Source: Alphaproteobacteria bacterium (lineage in GTDB: Bacteria > Pseudomonadota > Alphaproteobacteria > DSM-16000 > Inquilinaceae). From it: a stretch of DNA of 64,000 nt. Below are positions 32,098 through 40,848 of this stretch, one piece after another. Where the stretch lies: positions 124,001 to 188,000 of the forward strand of contig JANQGH010000055.1 of assembly GCA_028277405.1 (NCBI GenBank), read 5' to 3'. A program made the translations under genes and the position numbers. Position 1 is the first letter of the stretch, and the number at the start of each line of letters is the position of its first letter. The notes under the pieces were generated by a model that worked only from the letters and a program-made list of their open reading frames with translations, was not told where the DNA came from and searched no databases.

Positions 32098-34767
32098 ATG
32101 AACGGGCACGAACCGGCCAGCGCGCGCCTGCCGTCCGGCATCCTGACGAGCCTCTTTACGGATATCGAGAGCTCGACGCGCCTGCTTGAGCATTTGGGGC
32201 CGTCCTACGGTGCGGCGCTGGCACGCCACTTCGAGATTCTGAGAAGCGCGCTATCCACGCATGACGGGCATGAGGTCGATGCCATAGGCGACGCCTATTT
32301 CGCCGTTTTCGATCAGCCGCACCAGGCTCTGGCGGCGGCGGTTGACGCCCAACGCATGCTGGCGGCCGAGCAATGGCCCAACGGTGCGGCGTTGCGGATC
32401 CGCATCGGCGTGCACACGGGCGAGTTCTCGCCCGATAAGAACCGCGAACTCGGCTATGTCGGTCTTGACGTACACCGCAGCGCCCGGATCAGCTCGGTCG
32501 CCCATGGCGGACAGATCGTGTTCTCCGGCGCGACCCGAAAACTGCTTCAGGATTCGGCACTGCCGGATGGCGTCGCGATCAGGGACTTGGGAACCCATCG
32601 CCTGAAGGATCTGCGGTATCCCGAAACGCTCTATGACGTGACCATCGAGGGGCTGAACAGCAACTTCGCCCCCATCGACACGCTGGACAACCGGCCCAAC
32701 AATCTTCCCGCCGCTGCAGTGGAGATCGTCGGCCGGGAGCGGGAAATCGAAAGGGCGCACGGGCTGCTGCGCGATCGCGATACAAGACTGTTGACGCTCA
32801 CCGGACCGGGCGGCGTCGGCAAAACGCGTCTGTCGCTCGCCATCGCCGGCGGCCTTCTTGAAACCTTTCCGTCCGGTATCTTTCAGGTGCCGCTGTCCGC
32901 TGTCACCGAACCGACATTGGTGCCACCGACGATCGCGCAGACGCTGGGCGTTCAGGAATTTCCCGGACAGTCGGCGATCGACGGGTTGAAGCACGCCATC
33001 GGCAACCGGCACATGCTGCTGGTCATCGACAATTTCGAGCAGGTCGTCGATGCCGCCGGAACGCTGGTCGATCTCCTGCAGACTTGCGAAAACCTGAAGC
33101 TGCTGGTCACCAGCCGCGAAACGCTCAACGTTCCGTACGAGAGCGAGTTGGCGGTGTCGCCGATGACCTTGGCGGCCGTGGATGAGACCGATGATCCGGA
33201 TCGGCTTATGCAATCGCCCGCCGTCCGCCTGTTCGTCGAGCGCGTCAGGGATTTCCAGCCGGACTTCGCAATCACGCCGGAAAACGCCTCGGCGATCGCG
33301 CAAATCTGCAGGAAGCTCGATGGCCTGCCGCTCGCCATCGAACTGGCCGCGCCGCGCCTGAGGTTGCTCAGCCCCGACGATCTTCTCAGACGGCTGACCC
33401 AGAGCCTGGACGCGCTGCAGGCCGGACGCCGCGGCGCCGACCAGCGCCACCGGACGCTGCGTGACGCTGTGAACTGGAGCTACGATCTGCTCCCGCCCGG
33501 TGAGAAGGCGTTGTTCCGACGCGTAGCTGTCTTCGTTAGCGGTTTTCAGATCGAGGCGGCCGAAGACATCTGCCACGATTTGGATCCGGCCGGTTTCGAC
33601 GTTCTCGAAATGCTGTCGTCCTTGCTGAGCAAGAGCCTGCTCAGACGCGAGACGGCGGACGGGCTGCCTCGGCTTCACATGCTGGAAACCGTACGCGAGT
33701 TTGGCCTCGAGCGGCTGCGCCAGAGCGACGAGTATGACGGGTATCGCAAAAGGCACGGCGATCATTTTCTGGCTCTTGCCGAGACATTGGCGCCGGATCT
33801 GCTGGGGCGCCAACAGCGCAGCTCCGTTGGACGCTTGTTGACCGAGACGGACAATCTGCGTGCGGCCCTGGTCTGGGCGTCCGAACAGCCCGAACCGGAG
33901 GCGACCGGTCGCTTGCTTGATGCGCTGCTCTGGCTGTGGGTGCCGCGAGGCCAGTTCACCGAAGGCAGCGCCTGGGCGGATCGCGCGGTCGCCCGGTTCG
34001 CCGGCGCACAGCCAAGCCGGTCGCTCGGGCTGATCTACAAGGTCGCCGGATGGCTGAAGATGATGTCCGGCGATTATCCTGGCGCGCTGCCGCTTTGCCA
34101 GCGCGCTTATGAGGTTTTCGGCCAAGTCGGCGACGAGGTGGAAGCCGCCCGCGCGCGCATGATGTATGGCATCACGATGGCGGCGACCGGCGCCGCTGAA
34201 GAGGGCATAGCCCAGGTCATGGGGGCGCTGGAGCAGTCACAGGCCTTGGACGATCGGATCGGCGCCGCTGTGACATTGATCGCAATCGGCGAAGGCGCGC
34301 GACATGGCGGTGACCTGGCGACCGCTCGCGACTTCTACGAAAAGGCCCTGGCGCTGTTGCGCAGCCTGGACAACACTTACTGGACCGCCGGCCTGCTGCT
34401 CAATCTGGCGCAGTTGAAGCTGCGTGACGGCGCGGTGGCGGATGCCTTGGAATTCCTGGCCGAATCCATCGAATTGGGCCGCGAGTTCGACTATCCCATG
34501 GTCATCAATCTTTACGTTGTGATCATGGGTGCGGTTGCCCACGCAAAGGGCGACGCGGACCAGGGCGCGCGTCTGTTCGGTGCCGCCGACGCGCTGTTGC
34601 GCACGCTCGGGGCGGCGCTCGAACCACCGGATCAGGCGGAGTTCGACCGCTTCAAGGACGAGGCGAAGGCCGCGTTGGGTGAACAGCAGTTCGCGGCCCT
34701 GTTCGCCGAGGGCGCGTCATGGTCGCGTGACGAGACGATCGCGGCGGCCACCGCGCTGCACACCTGA
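32098..34767 (+). CDS. Class III cyclase-like domain / NTPase / TPR regulator
   Basis: 889 residues. Residues 15-185 form a class III nucleotidyl cyclase homology domain with metal Asp22 (FTDIESST) and Asp65 (GDAYFAVF). The purine-binding Lys is Asp61 and the transition-state Asn is His126 (VHRSAR130), so cyclase activity is doubtful. An NB-ARC/AAA-like NTPase follows, with a Walker A GPGGVGKTRL near 235-245, a Walker B LLVIDNFE near 310, and an L-V-T-S-R-E sensor. The C-terminal half is TPR-like helices (about 560-870). No HTH domain is seen. Architecture as in mycobacterial-type signal ATPases. The ATG at 32098 follows the peptide gene on the same strand; it may sense or control that locus (inference). 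Confidence 0.85.
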   Translation: MNGHEPASARLPSGILTSLFTDIESSTRLLEHLGPSYGAALARHFEILRSALSTHDGHEVDAIGDAYFAVFDQPHQALAAAVDAQRMLAAEQWPNGAALRIRIGVHTGEFSPDKNRELGYVGLDVHRSARISSVAHGGQIVFSGATRKLLQDSALPDGVAIRDLGTHRLKDLRYPETLYDVTIEGLNSNFAPIDTLDNRPNNLPAAAVEIVGREREIERAHGLLRDRDTRLLTLTGPGGVGKTRLSLAIAGGLLETFPSGIFQVPLSAVTEPTLVPPTIAQTLGVQEFPGQSAIDGLKHAIGNRHMLLVIDNFEQVVDAAGTLVDLLQTCENLKLLVTSRETLNVPYESELAVSPMTLAAVDETDDPDRLMQSPAVRLFVERVRDFQPDFAITPENASAIAQICRKLDGLPLAIELAAPRLRLLSPDDLLRRLTQSLDALQAGRRGADQRHRTLRDAVNWSYDLLPPGEKALFRRVAVFVSGFQIEAAEDICHDLDPAGFDVLEMLSSLLSKSLLRRETADGLPRLHMLETVREFGLERLRQSDEYDGYRKRHGDHFLALAETLAPDLLGRQQRSSVGRLLTETDNLRAALVWASEQPEPEATGRLLDALLWLWVPRGQFTEGSAWADRAVARFAGAQPSRSLGLIYKVAGWLKMMSGDYPGALPLCQRAYEVFGQVGDEVEAARARMMYGITMAATGAAEEGIAQVMGALEQSQALDDRIGAAVTLIAIGEGARHGGDLATARDFYEKALALLRSLDNTYWTAGLLLNLAQLKLRDGAVADALEFLAESIELGREFDYPMVINLYVVIMGAVAHAKGDADQGARLFGAADALLRTLGAALEPPDQAEFDRFKDEAKAALGEQQFAALFAEGASWSRDETIAAATALHT

Positions 34768-34912
34768 CCGCTGCTCCCCGGCGGCGTTTGCCTTGGTCCT
34801 AGAGACTATCTAGGGCTGTACACGGGCTCCACAAAAACGGGGTGAGGGCCAGCCGGCGCCCTTGGTGTCGGTTGCGCGGATTGCCTAGAAATCGGCGAAG
34901 CAGTCTATGGCC

Positions 34913-36055
34913 CTATGCAGGGATGGCCTTGCCAATGGTGGTGACGTTGCCCTGGCTGTCTTTGCGGTCTTCCCAGTAGAGGCCCAGTTTCTTCACGGCC
35001 GGCGCGTCTGACACGCAGTAGATCACCGCGTCTTCCGTGTTCGAGGCGTTCACATGCTCGTGCCACATATAGGTCGGCACGCAGAAGATATCGTCCTCCT
35101 CCCACTTGTATTCCCGGCCGTTGATGATCGTCGAGCCGCTGCCCTCGATCACCACATAGACGCTGGACGAGGTGTCGCGGTGCGACAGGGTGTGTTCGCC
35201 CGGCCGCAGCAACTGCATCGAGAAGTTCTGTGTCCTTTGGATCGGGCCGCCATCCATGATGTTGACGTAGTCGACGATCACGCCGTCATACGGATCGCCG
35301 GCCTCGTCACGCACCGCGTTCAGCGCCCGTCTCGTGTCGGCGTATTTGAAGTGGAGTTGCGGCGAGCCGTTGTCGTTGCCGATGACCTGCTCGGCAAACC
35401 GCGGCCGCACGCCGCCGACGGCAAAATGGCGCTGCGAATAAAGCTGCGATCGGGTCGGTGACTGCATCTCGCGCGCGACACCGTTTTCCGTGTAGTCGAA
35501 GCCGAATTTCCCGGCGTTGAACAGCATGGCAACCGGGATATCGAGCATATCGACCCAAACCATCGGCACGTCGCCTTCGTTGCCGTGATCGTGCCAGGTT
35601 CCCGATGGCGTGGTGATCAGGTCGCCGCGCTCAAGATAGGCTTTTTCGCCCTCGACCGTCGTGTAGCCCTTGCCGTCGCTTTTGAGCAGCATCCGGCTCG
35701 CCGCGGGGCTGTGAATATGGGGATGGAAGACCTCGCCGGGCATGTAGACCGAGTAGGCCACGAACTGGGTGTTGGTCGTGGCCGGTTTCGTCATGTCCAG
35801 GCCGGGGTTGTGCAGGATGATGCCACGGCGGTCGGCAAGCTCGTGGGGTACGATCTCGCCGGCAAGCATCACATGCTCTTCAAAGTCCTTCCAGCGCCAG
35901 ACATGGGGGACTTCGCGAACGCGCGGTTCGCGAGGCTCCATGTCACCTTGGATCGTCCAAAAGCCGAAGGCATCCAGCGCGCGAAGTGCCGCATACATCT
36001 GCTGGCGCTTCTCTTCGATCTCGGTGTCTTCCGTGATGGCATCAAGCTTGGTCAT
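34913..36055 (-). CDS. Gentisate 1,2-dioxygenase-like bicupin
   Basis: 380 residues with two cupin domains. The first has the His cluster 111-115 (H-P-H-I-H) followed by R121, an E-G-E-K/G-D-L-I-T-T-P-S turn and W154-H-D-H-G-N, the same layout as gentisate and 1-hydroxy-2-naphthoate dioxygenases. The second cupin (about 275-360) is intact as well, with LSHRDTSSSVYVV and PTYMWHEH. It should open an ortho/para-hydroxylated aromatic ring using Fe(II). It is divergent from a dienelactone hydrolase across an AT-rich regulatory gap and near an FAH-family hydrolase, the usual downstream step. Confidence 0.87.
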   Translation of the reverse strand: MTKLDAITEDTEIEEKRQQMYAALRALDAFGFWTIQGDMEPREPRVREVPHVWRWKDFEEHVMLAGEIVPHELADRRGIILHNPGLDMTKPATTNTQFVAYSVYMPGEVFHPHIHSPAASRMLLKSDGKGYTTVEGEKAYLERGDLITTPSGTWHDHGNEGDVPMVWVDMLDIPVAMLFNAGKFGFDYTENGVAREMQSPTRSQLYSQRHFAVGGVRPRFAEQVIGNDNGSPQLHFKYADTRRALNAVRDEAGDPYDGVIVDYVNIMDGGPIQRTQNFSMQLLRPGEHTLSHRDTSSSVYVVIEGSGSTIINGREYKWEEDDIFCVPTYMWHEHVNASNTEDAVIYCVSDAPAVKKLGLYWEDRKDSQGNVTTIGKAIPA

Positions 36056-36082
36056 CGAACCTCCCTAACGTAACGACGTGGT

Positions 36083-36108
36083 ATTATATTAAATATATCA
36101 TATATAAT
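36083..36108. promoter_or_regulatory. AT-rich inverted repeat upstream of the gentisate-dioxygenase gene
   Basis: Arms attatat (36083-36089) and atataat (36102-36108) frame an almost GC-free core. It is 28 bases upstream of the cupin start codon in an otherwise GC-rich window, so it likely overlaps the promoter and an operator. Confidence 0.45.
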
Positions 36109-36230
36109 GAGAGCGCGATTTTGGTCAAGCAGACCTGGCAAACCCTTGTAGTCCTAGGAAAAACAGCCAGTTTGAGAATAGCGAAAGGCTTAGGGCGCGA
36201 TTATCGCTTGTCGTCGTGGTCGTCCGAAAT

Positions 36231-36247
36231 ATAACATACATAACATA
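36231..36247. promoter_or_regulatory. Direct repeat ATAACATA x2 before the dienelactone hydrolase gene
   Basis: Two copies of ataacata are separated by one base, 27 bases upstream of the GTG start at 36274. The embedded 8-mer tacataac (36237-36244) is also found in the palindrome region at 47225-47232, upstream of the dipeptidase-like gene, hinting at a shared regulator. Confidence 0.4.
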
Positions 36248-36273
36248 TAGAATCGCATCGGAAGGAAAAGCGC

Positions 36274-36981
36274 GTGACCGAACCGCAAAGCGCATGGATC
36301 TCGGTGGAGGTGCCCGACGGCACGATGGATGCGTACTTGGTACGCCCGTCAGGCGGGTCGGGACCGGGCATCGTGATGCTGCAGGAGATCTTCGGCGTGA
36401 ACGCAGCCATGCGCGCGAAGGCGGGTGACTTTGCTGCGGCGGGTTATGTCGTCCTGGTCCCGGACGTGTTTTGGCGCCTCGAGCCACGCGTCGATCTGGC
36501 CTACACCGAAGCGGATCGCACGAAGGCGTTCAGCCTCATGCAGGCGCTTGACTGGCCCAAGGCCATCGGCGACATCGCGGCGGCCTACGAGGCGCTGAAG
36601 GGCATCGACGGCGTGGATACCGCGCCGGCGTTCGTCGGCTATTGCCTGGGCGGCAAACTGGCGGTTCTGGCCGGCGCAAAGGTTGGCGATGCGTCGGCGG
36701 TGGTGTCCTTCTATGGCGTCCGGCTCGACGAAAACATCGAGCAAATCAAGGCGCTGCCGTGTCCCGTCAGCATTCACGTCGGCGACGATGACGCGCATGT
36801 CCCGATGGAGGTCGTCGATACGCTGAAAACGGCCCTGGACGACGAAGACGGTGTCGAGATCTCCGTCTATCCGGGCGCGCAACACGGGTTTTTCAACAGA
36901 CTTCGCACCGATGTTTACGACGCCGAGGCATCGAACAAGGCCTGGGCGAAAGCGATGGAGGTGTTGCCAACACCTGGATGA
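36274..36981 (+). CDS. Dienelactone hydrolase family protein
   Basis: 235 residues from a GTG with AAGGA 7 bases upstream. The catalytic set of the family is complete: Glu38 (LQEIFG), nucleophile Cys124 (GYCLGG), Asp in the GDDDAHVP turn (about 173) and His204 (QHGFF). It hydrolyses lactone or ester bonds of ring-cleavage products. Divergent from the gentisate-dioxygenase-like gene with 218 bases between; first gene of a rightward run with a TAXI TRAP transporter. Confidence 0.9.
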   Translation: MTEPQSAWISVEVPDGTMDAYLVRPSGGSGPGIVMLQEIFGVNAAMRAKAGDFAAAGYVVLVPDVFWRLEPRVDLAYTEADRTKAFSLMQALDWPKAIGDIAAAYEALKGIDGVDTAPAFVGYCLGGKLAVLAGAKVGDASAVVSFYGVRLDENIEQIKALPCPVSIHVGDDDAHVPMEVVDTLKTALDDEDGVEISVYPGAQHGFFNRLRTDVYDAEASNKAWAKAMEVLPTPG

Positions 36982-37043
36982 AAAAGAAGCCAGCACTGAA
37001 CAGCTGGCCGACCAAAACCAAGCGATGAGGGAGGAACATCACT

Positions 37044-38009
37044 ATGAGGATGAAGCTGCTTGCTGCGCTCTGCGCGGCCATGATTGCCGTGTCCGGCTCG
37101 GTCATGGCCCAAACCGTGTCCATCGGCACGCTGAACCAGGGCTCGGTCTTTCACACCATGGGATCGGTGATATCCCGCGTCGCGCGGGACACGGAAGGCA
37201 TGAACGTGGTCGTGCAGCCAAACGGCGGCACGTTCGTGATGATGAGCGCGGTCGATGGCGGCTTTTCCGATTTTGCCATCAACGATGTGAATGACGTCAT
37301 TGCAGCGCTTGAAGGCCTTGACGAGCATGAAGGCAGCCCGATGGAGAATTTGCGGGTGGTCCTCACCATCGCGCCCCTGCCCATGGGCCTGATCGTATCC
37401 GACGACAGCGGCATCACGTCGGCCGAAGACCTGCGCGGCCAGCGGCTGCCGTCGGGCTGGAGCGCCTTTCCGTTGGCCAATTCGCATGTCGAGGCGGTGC
37501 TGGCGGCATCCGGAATGACCATGGAGGATGTGGACCCCGTGCCGACGACCGGCCTGATTCGCGCAGCGGACGATTTCGTCGCCGGCCGGCTTGATGCCAC
37601 CTATTTTGCCATCGGCGCGCCGAAAGTGGCCGAGATGAACGCCGCCTTGGGCGGCATCCGGTATCTGCCGGTGCCGGACACGCCGGCGGCGTTGGCGGCG
37701 GTACAGGCGGTCCGGCCCGCATTCTACATCACGACGGTACCGCCGCTTGACCACCTTGCCGGGATCAATGAGCCGACCCCGCTTGTGACGTGGGATGCCG
37801 TCCTTCTGGCTGGTGCCGATGTGCCGGATGACACGGTTTACGCCATGGTCCGCAGCATCATGGAAAACCGCGACGCCCTTGTCGCGGCCTACCCGCCGTT
37901 CAACAGCTTCCGCCTGGAGGCCGCGGCCAGGCAGCATCCGGTGGTCGCATACCACCCCGGTGCCGTTCGCTATTACCAGGAAGCGGGTGTCTGGCCGGCC
38001 TCTGAGTGA
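37044..38009 (+). CDS. TAXI-family TRAP transporter substrate-binding protein
   Basis: 321 residues with a Sec signal peptide (about 1-22, V-M-A-Q). The TAXI pattern is visible: an early V-S-I-G-T-L-N-Q-G-S strand-loop, a D-L-R-G-Q-R-L-P-S-G turn, and G-R-L-D-A-T-Y-F-A-I-G-A-P near 190-202. GGGAGGA ribosome site. It delivers a carboxylate-type substrate to the fused permease encoded immediately after (4-base overlap). The substrate is presumably an aromatic or hydroxy acid used by the neighbouring enzymes (inference). Confidence 0.88.
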   Translation: MRMKLLAALCAAMIAVSGSVMAQTVSIGTLNQGSVFHTMGSVISRVARDTEGMNVVVQPNGGTFVMMSAVDGGFSDFAINDVNDVIAALEGLDEHEGSPMENLRVVLTIAPLPMGLIVSDDSGITSAEDLRGQRLPSGWSAFPLANSHVEAVLAASGMTMEDVDPVPTTGLIRAADDFVAGRLDATYFAIGAPKVAEMNAALGGIRYLPVPDTPAALAAVQAVRPAFYITTVPPLDHLAGINEPTPLVTWDAVLLAGADVPDDTVYAMVRSIMENRDALVAAYPPFNSFRLEAAARQHPVVAYHPGAVRYYQEAGVWPASE

Positions 38010-39982
38010 CCATGGGCGATGGAACTGCTGGCCGGCCGGATGACGGCCACGGGCACGTGTCGGCTGACAAAACGCCGAAGGCGCTGGCCACGATCTGCCA
38101 TGTCCTGGCGGCGCTGCTGTCGCTGACGGCGATCGTTTGGGCCGCCGATGCGTTCCGGTACCTGGGCCTCGCGCCCTACACCGAGCAGTTCCTTGCCGCG
38201 GTGCTCAGCCTGTGCCTCGGGATCGTCTTTCTGCGCGATCCCAGGGGCCGCAGGGGACGGTGGCGCACCCGGCTCGATGTGACGTTCGCACTCCTGGCGT
38301 CGCTGTCGGCGCTCTATCTGACGGTGCGGTATCCGACGCTCGTGCTGCAGCAACTGCAGATGCCGGCCGACGGGCTGATCGTCAGCGGGGTGCTCCTGGT
38401 CGCTATCCTGGAAGGCGTTCGGCGCACCATGGGGCCGCTGCTGGTCTTGGTGATCGCGGCGGTCATCGCCTTTGGGCTTTTGGGCCATTTGATTTCCGGC
38501 CCGCTTCAAACCCGTTATGTCCCGCCGGAACGCGCGCTGATGTATCTGGGCGTCGATTCCGGCGGCATGCTCGGGCTCACCTTGCTGATCGCCGCGACGA
38601 TCGTCATCGCCTTCATCCTGTTCGGCCAAGTTTTGCTGGCAAGTGGCGCCGGTGCCTTCTTCAACGATCTATCGCTTGCCTTGATGGGGCGCCGGCGCGG
38701 CGGTTCGGCGAAGATCGCCATCGTCGGCTCGGGTCTTTTCGGGACGATCTCGGGTGTCGTCGTCTCGAACATCGTGGCTACCGGGATCATCACCATCCGG
38801 ATCATGATCAAAGGCGGGTATCGCCGCACCAGCGCGGGCGCGATCGAGGCCGTCGCCTCGACCGGCGGTCAAATCCTGCCGCCGATCATGGGCGCGGCGG
38901 CCTTCCTCATGGCTGAGATCCTGCAGGTTCCCTATACCGCCATCGTCGTCGCGGCGCTGGTTCCGGCGCTGCTCTTCTACATCGCAATCCTGTTGCAGGC
39001 GGATCTTGAGGCGGCGCGCCTGCGCATTCCACCCGTCGCGGAAAATCTGATCCTGCCCCTGTCCCGTGTCCTGCGCTCGGGCTGGCCGTTCTTCGTGCCC
39101 TTCGCCGTGGTCATCGTTTCGCTGTTCTGGTTCGGCCTGCGCGCGGACACGGCCGCGTTCTACGGGGCGGTCGCCGGGCTGTTGGTCGGACTTGTCGCCG
39201 CCTACCGGACGCGTCGTTTTGCGCTTGGCGATCTTTGGGCGATCCTGGTGCGCACGGGCATGTCCGTCATCGACGTGGCCCTGATTGCGGCCTCGGCGGG
39301 CTACCTGATCGGCATGCTGAACATCAGCGGCCTAGGCTTCGGCCTCAGCTACAGCTTGGTGCAACTGGGTTCGGGCAATCTGTTCGTGCTGCTGGTACTG
39401 GCCGGCGCGATTTGCATCGTCCTCGGCATGGGCATGCCGACGGTGGGTGTCTATCTCGTCCTCGCCGTGCTGATCGCCCCGTCGCTGGTCGAGGTCGGCG
39501 TGGCGCCCATCGCCGCGCACCTGTTCATCTTCTATCTGGGCATGATGTCGATGGTCACGCCGCCCGTCGGCATCGCGGCGTTTTTCGCGGCCAGCATCGC
39601 CGGGGCGGACAAGATGCGCACCGCGCTGGAGGCGATGCGCTTCGGCTGGGTCGCCTACGTCATCCCGTTCGTCTTCGTCGTGACCCCATCGCTGCTGCTC
39701 GAAGGACGACCCTTGGACATCGTCGCCGACATTGCCGCCGCCATCGCCGGGGTCTGGCTGATTTCATCCGCGGCGGTGGGGTGGTTTCGAGGGGATCTCA
39801 GCGGTCCGTGGCGCCTGCTTGTCGGCATGATCGGCGTCGCCTTTCTCTTTCCCGATCACATCGTCTTCGGCGCCTGGCACGTGATCGACCTGGGCGCGAT
39901 CCTCGCCCTCGCGGGGGCCGCCGCCCTGCGTTGGCACAGCGCCGCCCCCTCCGACACGCCGATTGAAAGGAGCATGGAATGA
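38006..39982 (+). CDS. TRAP transporter fused permease (4TM + 12TM)
   Basis: 658 residues with about 17-18 hydrophobic segments, the single-chain fusion of small and large permease subunits that accompanies TAXI binding proteins. Conserved DctM blocks include GSGLFGTISGVVVSN, a G-G-Q-I-L-P-P-I-M-G-A-A-F segment, LGMGMPTVGVYL and MSMVTPPVGIAAF. The GTG at 38006 overlaps the preceding stop; an ATG at 38012 is an alternative. Inner membrane, sodium-coupled import expected. Confidence 0.92.
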   Translation: MTMGDGTAGRPDDGHGHVSADKTPKALATICHVLAALLSLTAIVWAADAFRYLGLAPYTEQFLAAVLSLCLGIVFLRDPRGRRGRWRTRLDVTFALLASLSALYLTVRYPTLVLQQLQMPADGLIVSGVLLVAILEGVRRTMGPLLVLVIAAVIAFGLLGHLISGPLQTRYVPPERALMYLGVDSGGMLGLTLLIAATIVIAFILFGQVLLASGAGAFFNDLSLALMGRRRGGSAKIAIVGSGLFGTISGVVVSNIVATGIITIRIMIKGGYRRTSAGAIEAVASTGGQILPPIMGAAAFLMAEILQVPYTAIVVAALVPALLFYIAILLQADLEAARLRIPPVAENLILPLSRVLRSGWPFFVPFAVVIVSLFWFGLRADTAAFYGAVAGLLVGLVAAYRTRRFALGDLWAILVRTGMSVIDVALIAASAGYLIGMLNISGLGFGLSYSLVQLGSGNLFVLLVLAGAICIVLGMGMPTVGVYLVLAVLIAPSLVEVGVAPIAAHLFIFYLGMMSMVTPPVGIAAFFAASIAGADKMRTALEAMRFGWVAYVIPFVFVVTPSLLLEGRPLDIVADIAAAIAGVWLISSAAVGWFRGDLSGPWRLLVGMIGVAFLFPDHIVFGAWHVIDLGAILALAGAAALRWHSAAPSDTPIERSME

Positions 39983-40848
39983 AGCTGGTGCGCTTCGACG
40001 ACAACCGCCTGGGTGTGCTTCAGGGCGACCAGGTGCGGGACGTCACGCCCATCCTGGATGCGCTGGCGCCCCAGGCCTGGCCGGCGCCGCACGGCGACGC
40101 GCTGATCGCCGCGCTGCCCGACCTCCTGCCCCGGATCGCCGCGGCCCGGGACGGCGCGCCGAGCGTTCCGCTTGCCTCGGTCCGGGTGCGATCCCCGGTC
40201 GCGCGCCCGTCCAAGATTATCGCCGCGCCGGTGAACTATCTGTTGCATCGGGAAGAGGCGCTGGCTTCGGCCGAGATCAACTATGGCATGCCGGTCAAGA
40301 CGATCGACGAGTTGGGCCTGTTCCTGAAATCGAACACCTCGCTGGTCGGGCCGTCGGACGGTGTCCTGCACCATCTGCCCGACCGACGGATCGACCACGA
40401 GATCGAGCTGGCCGTGATTATCGGACGCACGGCGCGCAACGTGCCCCGGGACGACGCGCTCGGCTATGTCGCGGGCTACACGATCGGCCTGGATATGAGC
40501 GTCCGGGGAACCGAGGACCGGTCCTGGCGCAAGTCTCTCGACAGTTTCACCGTCCTTGGGCCGGCACTGGTCACCGCCGACGAAATCCCGGACCCGAACA
40601 CGCTTGACTTCACACTCTCGGTCAATGGCGAGGCGCGGCAGGCCTCGAACACGCGGCTCTTGGTTTTCGATGTCGCGAAACTGATCTGCTACGCGTCGGA
40701 CAGCTACACGCTCTATCCCGGTGACGTGATCCTGACGGGCACGCCTGAAGGCGTGGCGCCGGTTGAGGCGGGCGACGAGATCCAGTGCTGGATCGAGGGC
40801 ATCGGCGATATGCACGTTGCCGTCCATGCCCCTGGGGTGGCGGCATGA
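39979..40848 (+). CDS. Fumarylacetoacetate hydrolase (FAH)-family protein
   Basis: 289 residues with the FAH-domain metal motifs: D-H-E-I-E-L-A-V-I-I-G (about 135-145) supplying the Glu-x-Glu ligands, then G-L-D-M-S-V-R-G for the Asp, and a C-terminal TGTPEGVAPVEAGDEI. In gentisate clusters this family hydrolyses fumarylpyruvate or maleylpyruvate. No maleylpyruvate isomerase is nearby, so direct hydrolysis of the cis product is one option. ATGA overlaps on both sides join it to the permease and the enolase-superfamily gene. Confidence 0.88.
   Translation: MKLVRFDDNRLGVLQGDQVRDVTPILDALAPQAWPAPHGDALIAALPDLLPRIAAARDGAPSVPLASVRVRSPVARPSKIIAAPVNYLLHREEALASAEINYGMPVKTIDELGLFLKSNTSLVGPSDGVLHHLPDRRIDHEIELAVIIGRTARNVPRDDALGYVAGYTIGLDMSVRGTEDRSWRKSLDSFTVLGPALVTADEIPDPNTLDFTLSVNGEARQASNTRLLVFDVAKLICYASDSYTLYPGDVILTGTPEGVAPVEAGDEIQCWIEGIGDMHVAVHAPGVAA

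Noticed and set aside
32251-34125. 624-codon open frame antisense to the cyclase/ATPase gene
   Set aside because: Antisense shadow, low-complexity Gln/Arg-rich product, no start signal.
34798-34814. CCTAGA-gacta-TCTAGG inverted repeat
   Set aside because: Short, lies between convergent genes with no T-tract, and could occur by chance.
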